Source: Nostoc sp. KVJ20
GTDB taxonomy: Bacteria > Cyanobacteriota > Cyanobacteriia > Cyanobacteriales > Nostocaceae
Length of the DNA: 50,872 bases
Assembly (NCBI RefSeq): GCF_001712795.1
Contig: NZ_KV757727.1
Span: 1 to 50,872, forward strand
Direction: 5' to 3'
Under the pieces are notes generated by a model, which saw only the letters and a list, made by a program, of their open reading frames with translations, made no database searches and was not told the DNA's origin. Shown here piece by piece: positions 44,892 through 50,872 of this stretch (position 1 is the stretch's first letter; every line of letters begins with the position of its first letter). Both the position numbers and the translations under genes were made by a program.

Positions 44892-45010
44892 GACTTCTTG
44901 CAAAAGTCGGGGTAAAGGGGAAGGGGAAAAGGGTAAAGAAACTCAAAATCCTTTCCCTTTAACCTTTACCTCTTTCCCTCTCTTGCAAAAATATGTTTTT
45001 GCAAGAGGTC
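44892..45010. repeat. Inverted-repeat element with perfect hairpin at one end
   Basis: GACTTCTTGCAAAA (44892-44905) is nearly complementary to TTTTGCAAGAGGTC (44997-45010). The interior contains a purine-rich strand (GGGGAAGGGGAAAAGGG) opposite to CCCTTTAACC- and TTTCCC-rich DNA. Inside the right half, CTCTTGCAAAAA (44980-44991) and TTTTTGCAAGAG (44996-45007) form a perfect 12-base stem. Confidence 0.65.
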
Positions 45011-45021
45011 AAATATCCAAT

Positions 45022-45050
45022 ATCCCCAACTTCTTTGAGAAGTCGGGGAT
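45022..45050. terminator. GC-rich hairpin
   Basis: ATCCCCAACTTCT pairs with AGAAGTCGGGGAT (one mismatch, 3-base loop). Such ATCCCC-A-CTTCTxxxAGAAGTxGGGGAT hairpins are frequent between genes in this group. No gene ends just here, so its role is unclear. Confidence 0.5.
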
Positions 45051-45188
45051 CATTATCTACTGCCAAATTTGGAGAAAATGAGACTATCTATTTTTTATTG
45101 AAAGCGGTGGGAAACTCCATACCACAAGTGGCGTGGAGTTTTTCATGAATATTGTTTAGGGAATGGAATCGCAACGAGTTTCGACAGA

Positions 45189-45317
45189 TATAGGACTAAT
45201 ATTTGATTTCTGAAAAAACTCAGTACAACTAAGAAGCCTTCTTGACTGTTGCCTGTAGCAAGATTGCCTATTGCCTGTCTACGCAAATTCGTTCAGAAAT
45301 CAAAGCGGATTTCTATA
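45189..45317. mobile_element. MITE-like element, copy 2 of 2
   Basis: Nearly identical to 10295-10416, with the same orientation, the same terminal inverted repeats and a 7-base longer interior from duplication of an ATTGCCT-like unit. Differs at only a few bases. Not coding. Confidence 0.8.
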
Positions 45318-45461
45318 TGGATATAAGCAATTTACGGACTCTGCCATTTTATCCTACGAGACTCGCCGCGAACTTCCCTATAATACAAATCAAAATTGAG
45401 TGATGAGATGTTGGTTTTCGGGATCATCAAGAAAACAAAGGGGATCAATTTTGAATCTTGA

Positions 45462-45734
45462 CTAATCAAAGTAATAATGCTTCTTTACGTCCTTGGTAAT
45501 TTCCCATGTGCAGGACATACCAGCGGGAAAAATCACTAAATCGCCTTTACCCATTTGCACTGGCTGTCCACCATCAGGAGTAACAACTACGTCTCCTTCT
45601 AAAAAGTAACAAGTTTCTTGAGAATCATAAGTCCAAGGAAATTTTGAGACTTCCTTTTTCCAAACTTCCCATTTAAATACACCTAATTCATTGAGATGTT
45701 CTTCTCTGGGTTGACGCTCAATTTTAATTTCCAT
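45462..45734 (-). CDS. Small cupin protein (Cupin_3/DUF861 type)
   Basis: 90 residues from the ATG at 45734; the frame extends further but overlaps the upstream gene. One conserved cupin barrel: ETCYFLEGDVVVTPDGGQ, VQMGKGDLVIFPAGMSCTWE and a KHYYF end. The motif pattern is that of the DUF861/Cupin_3 group (related to (S)-ureidoglycine aminohydrolase); metal ligands are reduced (Glu, Cys instead of three His), so binding rather than catalysis is possible. It begins 26 bases after the Mo-nitrogenase C-terminal-domain gene on the same strand, so they form an operon. Confidence 0.85.
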   Translation of the reverse strand: MEIKIERQPREEHLNELGVFKWEVWKKEVSKFPWTYDSQETCYFLEGDVVVTPDGGQPVQMGKGDLVIFPAGMSCTWEITKDVKKHYYFD

Positions 45735-45760
45735 ATAGATGGTGTTTTCTCTAGTGATGT

Positions 45761-46120
45761 TCAGCAGTAGGATTGAATATCCTCTCCACATTGATCTACT
45801 AGATAACACAAAGCGCGAAAACGCAAGTAGACAAGTTCGTTATAAAGCGGATTGAGTTTGCACATTGGCGGAATGTGCGCTACTTTGCGGCCAAAAAGCA
45901 TAATATCACGCTCGAATGGACACTGAGCGGGGATCAGTTTAGCAATAAATTTGGCTAATTTCTGATTCTGAATCTCAATTTTGTCCAGCCATTGACGTAA
46001 TGGTTGCAGTAAATCTAATTTAGGTTGAACAAATTGCTTTTTACTACCTATTTGATTCTTTTCTTCTAAAGGTTTAATAAAAACAGGCAGAAAAATACGC
46101 TGATTATTTGTTTTAAGCAT
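45761..46120 (-). CDS. Mo-dependent nitrogenase C-terminal-domain protein (Mo_nitro_C)
   Basis: 119 residues from the ATG at 46120; a TTG at 46132 has a better placed AAGGA and cannot be ruled out. The core PLRQWLDKIE, QCPFERDIMLFGRKVAHIPP, MCKLNPLYNELVYLRFRALC and the CGEDIQSYC end fit the PF06967 family. In other cyanobacteria this domain is a separate small protein in nitrogen-fixing and some other strains; its role in nitrogenase is not known. Four Cys suggest metal or cofactor binding. Operon with the downstream cupin. Confidence 0.85.
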   Translation of the reverse strand: MLKTNNQRIFLPVFIKPLEEKNQIGSKKQFVQPKLDLLQPLRQWLDKIEIQNQKLAKFIAKLIPAQCPFERDIMLFGRKVAHIPPMCKLNPLYNELVYLRFRALCYLVDQCGEDIQSYC

Positions 46121-46716
46121 AGCTTTAGGCAAGGTTTTCCTTGTGTAGATGAACTATTTGCCGATTGGGAATATTGCCATGTAATGTGTCTAGTCATTTT
46201 GCATTGTGGAGATAACGAAGACAAGCACAATGCAAAAATTTTACATGCATCTCTGGAGAGAAATGGTTTAACTAATTGTTATTTAAACCCACCAAATCAT
46301 GAATAACTGTCCCGTTAAATACAAAATAACAAAGAAAATATAAAAATGGCATTTCTTTAACTTATGGATTGCTAATCTCAAAGATAGCTATCTTATATAT
46401 TGAATATAAATTCCTGGTTCTGAAACTGCCTAGTATCTGGAGATGTACTTTATGGCAGACAAATATAGTTTTTTTCTCACCCCATATACATTTCGCTAGG
46501 ATTAGCCCCTAATATCTTTCGATTTTAGGGTATTTAATGTCTATAAATTTGTCTGATATACTACATAACCTAACCTGGATATTATCTAAATAAGTAGCAA
46601 AATTTTTTTTGATAAGTCCAAACTAAAATTAGGACTTACGCAAGGGCATGGGACAAAATAGTTATAAGTTTTGAGTTCCCAGTGCTGAAATCCCCCACTG
46701 CCCCATTGCGAAAAAC
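46121..46716. other. AT-rich intergenic region
   Basis: About 600 bases without a gene or clear repeat. The right part follows the kinase stop (46717), the left part is the upstream region of the Mo_nitro_C gene. Several AT-rich candidate -10 boxes exist, but I cannot choose among them. Confidence 0.5.
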
Positions 46717-48183
46717 TTATTTTTTAAAATGTCTCAAGCCATAACGGTCTTGATATTTGCTGATATAGTCTACATTCTGTTGCTCTAATTTTGACAGCAA
46801 TCTAAGTGGAAATGCTTTTGGTAAATATATAGGACGATACCAAGCTTGGTTATTAAAGTAATCTTGTAATTCCGGAGTATCAAAGCGGCGGCCGTGACTG
46901 GCAAAAACCGAATTTCGCATTATATCAAGTTCCAAACCGTTTTTACCATCCAAATCTGCATCAGTTACCTGTCTTTGGGAAAGCCATAAATAATTATTGA
47001 CAGCGGTGGTATCTACTGGTGGTACTGATGTCGTTGAGGAAGGTATAGATTGAATTGGAACAGATGGGGGCGTTGGTGTAATTTTGGGAGTTTCTATCAC
47101 TGGGGTGGTGACATTTGACGGTGTTTCTGAAGGTAATACCGTTTTGTCTGTTATGGGTTGAGAAGATTTTGGTAACACTTGACTAATAATCACAGATGCA
47201 CCAATTAACCCACCTGCAATCAAACTGCCCATGAGGATATTATTCTGACTATTACCACTTTGAGGGCTAGGCTGTGGTTTGACTGGTACTGTCTGAGGTG
47301 GTGGTGCAGAGACTACAGTTGGTTGAGTCAAGAGGGGTTGCGTCGGTGGAATTGGATTTGCTATGCTCTGCAAAGCATCCAGCATTGCTCTGGCTGTAGG
47401 GTAGCGATCGCGCGGATGATAAGCGATCGCTTTATCAATTACTCCTGCCATAATTGGGCTAATATGACCAGCATACTGTCGCCAAACAATTTCCCCCGTC
47501 TGGGAATCGGTTTCTAGTTGCTGCGCCTGTTTACCAGTCAGCAAATAAATTACCGTCATTCCTAAACTGTATAAATCACTAGAAAAAACTGGTCTACCTG
47601 CGGCTTGTTCACTCGGCATATAACCGGGTGTACCAATCACAATCGAACTGGTAGGATTGCCTTGAGAATTTACTACTGTTCCCATTGATTCCCGCACAGC
47701 ACCAAAATCAATTAGCACCGATTTACCATCTTGATTACGCACAATGATGTTATCTGGTTTAATATCGCGGTGAACGATATGCCGAGAGTGGACGTAATCC
47801 AGGACGGGTAATAAGTTCATGAATAATTCCTGGACAGCGCCTTCACTAAATAGCCCCTGCTTTTGGACTTTTCCAGTTAGGGTATCGCCCTCAACCCACT
47901 CCTGAACTAAGTAAAATTGTCCCCCAGAGGAGAAGTAGGCATACAATGCCGGAATTTGGTCATTTGCACCACCAAGTTCTTCAAGAATAGCTGCTTCGCG
48001 TTGAAACCTCTCTTGCACTAACTGATAAATTTGGGGATTGTTGTGAATTGGTCTTAACTGTTTAACCACACAAGGACGCTTTGAAGGCATATACGTATCT
48101 TCTGCTAGATAGGTTTCACCAAACCCACCAGCACCCAGTGTGCGGATAACTTGATAGCGATCGTTTAGCAGCTGTATTGTCAT
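46717..48183 (-). CDS. Serine/threonine protein kinase with YARHG domain
   Basis: 488 residues. Kinase domain about 10-270 with GAGGFGETY loop, Lys41 (VVKQL), HRDIKPDN (138-145), DFGAVRE (159-165) and GTPGYMPSEQ. A Pro/Thr-rich linker flanks a membrane helix (about 315-335, ILMGSLIAGGLIGASVIISQ), so the C-terminus lies outside. It ends in a YARHG domain (about 398-485): RNSVFASHGRRFDTPELQDYF, WYRPIYLP. YARHG probably binds cell-wall or extracellular ligands, making this a candidate envelope sensor. The GIY-YIG gene lies 48 bases upstream on the same strand. Confidence 0.92.
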   Translation of the reverse strand: MTIQLLNDRYQVIRTLGAGGFGETYLAEDTYMPSKRPCVVKQLRPIHNNPQIYQLVQERFQREAAILEELGGANDQIPALYAYFSSGGQFYLVQEWVEGDTLTGKVQKQGLFSEGAVQELFMNLLPVLDYVHSRHIVHRDIKPDNIIVRNQDGKSVLIDFGAVRESMGTVVNSQGNPTSSIVIGTPGYMPSEQAAGRPVFSSDLYSLGMTVIYLLTGKQAQQLETDSQTGEIVWRQYAGHISPIMAGVIDKAIAYHPRDRYPTARAMLDALQSIANPIPPTQPLLTQPTVVSAPPPQTVPVKPQPSPQSGNSQNNILMGSLIAGGLIGASVIISQVLPKSSQPITDKTVLPSETPSNVTTPVIETPKITPTPPSVPIQSIPSSTTSVPPVDTTAVNNYLWLSQRQVTDADLDGKNGLELDIMRNSVFASHGRRFDTPELQDYFNNQAWYRPIYLPKAFPLRLLSKLEQQNVDYISKYQDRYGLRHFKK

Positions 48184-48231
48184 GGGAGATTACAAGTGAT
48201 ATTCATAAGATAGTTTTCCCCAAAACTACCT

Positions 48232-48780
48232 TCATTTCAAATCTAGTAAACCTTCTTCTTTCAATTTAGGATTGAAGCGAATTTCCATTTTCAAGCCTCG
48301 CATTTCTAGTAATTGCTTTGAAATTTCTGCTTCTACTCTCCGCGCCACATTTTTAATAATTTTTCTTGTTGCTAATTCATCATTAGCTGGATTTTGATAA
48401 TTTGCTTGTTCTTCAGGTGTCATTACCACCTTGACATCAATGGGATCAGTCCATTTTTCCTTGTTATCCCCATTTCCCCAAGGCACACTGCCATTTTCAG
48501 CAATCCAAGCATTTTCAGTATTTTCTAAAATTGTGCGACTAGGGCGTTCAATAGTTTGAACTTTAACCCAATAGCATTGCTGTGGCTGACGGACTAAATG
48601 TTGCTTGAGGCTAAGGTAAACATCACGAGAGTATCCTACAAATTGGAGTACTTTTTCTTGGTCAAAAATCGCATATATCCCGATTTTACCCTGAAATTGT
48701 TCGGGCAATTGACCCTGAGCGTCAATATAAGAAATATATTCTAGGGTTGCCAAAGAAGAAAGATTTGTTTCAGTAGCCAT
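48232..48780 (-). CDS. GIY-YIG-superfamily nuclease-like protein
   Basis: 182 residues. GIYAIFDQEKVLQFVGYSRD (about 34-53) carries the GIY...YSR version of the GIY-YIG motif (Tyr and Arg present; usual YIG replaced by FVGYS), followed by YLSLKQHL helix. A catalytic Glu may be in ENTENAWIAENGSVPWGN. Cyanobacterial and chloroplast proteins of this type are conserved; nuclease activity is unproven. A K/E-rich C-terminal helix follows. It precedes the YARHG kinase gene by 48 bases. Confidence 0.75.
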   Translation of the reverse strand: MATETNLSSLATLEYISYIDAQGQLPEQFQGKIGIYAIFDQEKVLQFVGYSRDVYLSLKQHLVRQPQQCYWVKVQTIERPSRTILENTENAWIAENGSVPWGNGDNKEKWTDPIDVKVVMTPEEQANYQNPANDELATRKIIKNVARRVEAEISKQLLEMRGLKMEIRFNPKLKEEGLLDLK

Positions 48781-48811
48781 AGATCAAATATCAAACTTGC
48801 TAATTAAATTG

Positions 48812-48937
48812 TAAGAATTCAGTAGTCAGAATTCAGGATTCAGAATAGTTAAATAATTAGGAGAAAATTTGATCCATAAATGTGCTGTACATGCTGCATT
48901 CTTTTTAAATTCTGACTTCTGGGTTCTGAATTCTTGA
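48812..48937. repeat. AATTCAG-type inverted repeats
   Basis: AAGAATTCAGTAGTCAGAAT on the left and GGGTTCTGAATTCTTG on the right are imperfect complements with AATTCAG heptamer-like units. They fill the gap between the GIY-YIG gene and the next gene. Confidence 0.5.
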
Positions 48938-48944
48938 ATTAAAT

Positions 48945-49286
48945 TTATCTTGAAAATTCAGCATTACCCAATTTCTGGTAAATTGCACAAAGGCGACTGG
49001 GTTTAAAAATCTTAGCATTAAACATGAAATTTGGTGGTACGTTGATGATGGCATATTCATCAGATTCATGATACTTTTCAAATTCTGCTGGCATTCCTTT
49101 GGTGGTAGTTAAGCTGTAAGGAACTGGTTGGAAAAGTAATTCTGTAAATTTAACTTGTTCACATCCCAACTGTTGAGAAATTTGGTTTAAGAAAGCAACG
49201 CTTGTCAATAAATTGAATAGAGTTTCTTGGGCTTGTGCTTCAAGAGTGAAACTGCCATCAAAGTTCTGGACAATTTTCAGGGGCAT
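48945..49286 (-). CDS. Uncharacterised 113-residue protein
   Basis: A coherent soluble protein, no signal peptide, starting MPLKIVQNFDGSFTLEAQAQ and ending QKLGNAEFSR. It has beta-then-helix character (IVQNFDGSFTLEA, then TLFNLLTSVAFLNQISQQLG). I recognise no family. Start supported only by an ATG with an A-rich upstream sequence. Same strand as the GIY-YIG gene, 164 bases upstream of it, so separate or loosely linked. Confidence 0.6.
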   Translation of the reverse strand: MPLKIVQNFDGSFTLEAQAQETLFNLLTSVAFLNQISQQLGCEQVKFTELLFQPVPYSLTTTKGMPAEFEKYHESDEYAIINVPPNFMFNAKIFKPSRLCAIYQKLGNAEFSR

Positions 49287-49548
49287 TTTCGGTATATGTA
49301 GTTATTAACGACTAAGTGATGAGAGAAAATAGGCAACATGTTGCACATAGTCATCTACTTTTTTGTGCAGATGAGCTTGGTAAAAAATTACCACTTTAAG
49401 ATCAGCCTATTGGATTGTGGGACTTCTGTCAGCTACACGAGGAAGCTAGCATGGTTAAGAATCGTGAAGTTTAGCAGATTCTTATCGATAGGTGATTTTT
49501 CCTTAAATAACAGTCTGAAACCGTCTTTAAATTACGAATTATTTTAAT

Positions 49549-50187
49549 ATGGTGAGTCAAGCGCAGATATTACAATGGTTGCAGGCATTTGCAACAGAGA
49601 TAGAGCAGAATAAAGCCTATTTGACAGAATTAGATGCTGCGATCGGAGATGCTGACCACGGAATCAATATGGATCGAGGCTTCAAAAAAGTAAGCGCTCA
49701 GTTACCAACTCTTACAGACAAAGACATCAGCAGCATTTTCAAAGCCGTGAGTATGACCTTGATTTCTTCTATTGGCGGTGCTAGTGGCCCTCTTTATGGC
49801 ACTTGGTTTTTACGAGCAAGTACAGCAGTAGTTGGTAAGCAAGAATTAACAGAACAAGATGTTTTAGCGATACTCCAAGCAGGCTTAGACGGCGTGGCGC
49901 AACGTGGAAAAGCGCAACTAGGAGATAAAACAATGGTGGATGTGCTATCTCCGGCTGTAGCTGCTTGTGGGCAAGCTGTAGAAGAAAGTCAGGGAACGCT
50001 GGAAGCTATGCAAAAAGCTGTAGCAGCAGCCCAAAGGGGGTTGCAAGAAACTATACCGATGCAGGCGAAAAAAGGACGGGCTAGCTACCTGGGGGAACGG
50101 AGTATTGGACATCAAGATCCAGGAGGGACTTCTGCTTATTTGATGTTGAAGAGTTTGTTAGGGGTGTTAGAAAGTTCCGGGGAATAA
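49549..50187 (+). CDS. dhaL: Dihydroxyacetone kinase subunit DhaL
   Basis: 212 residues, full length for DhaL, the nucleotide-binding subunit that phosphorylates dihydroxyacetone held by DhaK. The metal/ADP motif GDADHG (33-38) is present, as are GGASGPLYGTWFL (about 76-88), GDKTMVDVL and GHQDPGGTSAYLML near the end. In bacteria dhaK normally sits next to it (with dhaM in PTS systems); neither is adjacent here, at least to the left. The right side is a broken gene. The partner subunit must lie elsewhere. Confidence 0.92.
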   Translation: MVSQAQILQWLQAFATEIEQNKAYLTELDAAIGDADHGINMDRGFKKVSAQLPTLTDKDISSIFKAVSMTLISSIGGASGPLYGTWFLRASTAVVGKQELTEQDVLAILQAGLDGVAQRGKAQLGDKTMVDVLSPAVAACGQAVEESQGTLEAMQKAVAAAQRGLQETIPMQAKKGRASYLGERSIGHQDPGGTSAYLMLKSLLGVLESSGE

Positions 50188-50222
50188 AAAATTTTCTGGA
50201 ATTATTATTCTTTTTCAGGATA

Positions 50223-50540
50223 ATGACATTAAGCTATGCGCCTAGAGTATTGATGGGGCATGAAGATGTTCTTGAAAAAGCAGCCAATATGACATCAAGT
50301 GAATCAAATCAAATTAATGTCGTTGAAGTGGATGGCATCCAGTTTGAAACTTTAGTACCGGAGCGAATGTTGTGCTTACCAAAAAAAAATCTAATACAGA
50401 AACTTTTGAGCAATTTGGAATTTTTATTACCAATACCGCCAGGATATTTTTCTCCTAAATATTCTGTACAGATTGGTATACGGATTACTAATAACACCCT
50501 AACTCCTCTTAGAGGTTGTTTTAAAAGTATTTTGGTGTGA
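50223..50540 (+). pseudogene. Hypothetical gene truncated by a repeat
   Basis: 105-codon frame (or 95 from the ATG at 50253, MGHEDVLEKAANMTSSES). The middle (FLLPIPPGYFSPKYSVQIGI, RITNNTLTPLR) is protein-like and I think it resembles Nostoc proteins with a RITNNTxTPxRF pattern, from memory. After TPLR the frame enters TTAGAGGTTGTTTTAAAAGT (50509-50528), an end of the same element family as 35260-35439, and stops (50538). So the original C-terminus is probably lost. Confidence 0.5.
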
Positions 50541-50714
50541 TTTTAGACACGTTTAGATCCCCCCTAACCCCCCTTAAAAAGGCTACGGTGTATACACAAG
50601 TATCAAATAGCTGATTAACCAAGGGTTTACCCCACCCTAACCCTCCCCTTGTAAAGGGGAGGGAACTAGATTTTCTTGTTTCCCCCCTTTCCAAGGCTAC
50701 GGTGTACACACAAG
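50509..50714. mobile_element. Composite repeat with MITE end and two GGCTACGGTG motifs
   Basis: Begins with the 35260-type end (50509-50528), then CCCCCCTAACCCCCC, the 20-base motif GGCTACGGTGTATACACAAG (50581-50600), CCCCACCCTAACCCTCCCC with its complementary half, and the motif again as GGCTACGGTGTACACACAAG (50695-50714). The two motif copies bracket a segment like 42143-42236. Nested insertion is likely. Confidence 0.6.
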
Positions 50715-50743
50715 TCCTAAAAACCTAGCTTGATAAGACTTTT

Positions 50744-50850
50744 CTCGTTCCCAGTCTCCGACTGGAAATGCATTCATTGAGTCTCTGACTCAATGCCAGA
50801 TTGGAGGCAGAGCCTCCAACAGGCATTCCTATGCAGAGCATAGGAACGAG
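50744..50850. repeat. Palindromic CTCGTTCC element
   Basis: CTCGTTCC (50744-50751) and GGAACGAG (50843-50850) are complementary ends. The interior has three further small hairpins (AGTCTCCGACT, TTGAGTCTCTGACTCAA, TTGGAGGCAGAGCCTCCAA). A common type of interspersed palindrome in Nostoc-type genomes. Confidence 0.75.
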
Positions 50851-50872
50851 ATAAACAAGAGAAAAACGAGAA

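Larger units (their letters stand above)
44769..45461. other. Repeat-rich intergenic region
   Basis: Holds the inverted-repeat element 44892-45010 with its inner hairpin, a second hairpin (45022-45050), and the second MITE copy (45189-45317). The first part (44769-44890) is the promoter side of the creatininase gene. No gene recognised. Confidence 0.6.

Noticed and set aside
49338..49547. Plus-strand 69-codon frame before dhaL
   Set aside because: Composition and lack of ribosome site suggest chance; ends right at the dhaL start but shares no frame.
50521..50709. Minus-strand 62-codon frame
   Set aside because: Falls within the composite repeat; no independent support.

Overview
The window reads as chromosomal DNA of a filamentous, probably heterocyst-forming cyanobacterium (Nostocales, Nostoc-like). 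Seen directly: very frequent GCGATCGC (HIP1) octamers, heptameric TAATTCG arrays between genes, many inverted-repeat elements, and genes typical of this group (XisH/XisI, a Mo-dependent nitrogenase C-terminal-domain protein, PRC-barrel/DUF2382 proteins, a ScyD/ScyE-family propeller, CAAD, DUF1400 and DUF1995 proteins, SLH proteins). The lineage is inferred; no rRNA or tRNA gene was found to confirm it.

Layout. 0.3-6.7 kb, all on the minus strand: envelope protease (trypsin + PDZ), PBP4-type D,D-carboxypeptidase, LOG-family protein, long pentapeptide-repeat protein. 7.3-11.4 kb: large exported zinc metalloprotease, then a XisH-XisI pair set between an inverted-repeat element and a fragment of a histidine phosphatase gene. 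11.4-16.8 kb: a DUF1995 protein, three successive PRC-barrel/DUF2382 paralogues and a KirBac-type potassium channel. 17-24 kb: DUF1400 hydrolase, SDR, ScyD/ScyE-type exported propeller, GH57 glycosidase. 24-27.7 kb: a FIST sensor and soluble histidine kinase in one operon, converging on a second, related histidine kinase whose ATP-binding motifs are damaged. 27.9-30.8 kb: Uma2 protein with a repeat-built coiled coil, SLH protein, CAAD membrane protein. 31.8-40.5 kb: membrane histidine kinase, desaturase-SDR fusion, MscS channel, degenerate metallo-beta-lactamase-fold protein, a second SLH protein with a Cys/Gly/Asn-rich tail, alpha/beta hydrolase. 41-50.9 kb: two Ser/Thr kinases (one with a YARHG domain), malic enzyme, creatininase-family amidohydrolase, Mo-nitrogenase-C/cupin pair, GIY-YIG protein, DhaL, and a gene that runs into a repeat.

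Working together (inference): several genes concern envelope upkeep and ion or osmotic balance (D,D-carboxypeptidase, HtrA protease, SLH proteins, KirBac, MscS, PRC-barrel cluster), alongside two-component and Ser/Thr-kinase signalling. Most genes stand alone. The clear operons are xisH-xisI (13-nt overlap), FIST-histidine kinase (7-nt gap) and Mo_nitro_C-cupin (26-nt gap).

The spacers are rich in short non-autonomous repeats: one pair of near-identical copies 35 kb apart, one with a possible 8-bp target duplication, a four-copy 20-bp motif, and an IS200/IS605-type right end resembling a TnpB guide-RNA region with no transposase gene. I saw no convincing complete undescribed defence or metabolic system. 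The best leads are the solo IS605-type end overlapping the creatininase stop, the FIST kinase beside a probable pseudokinase, the PRC-barrel cluster with a shared leader motif, and the XisHI insertion beside a broken gene.
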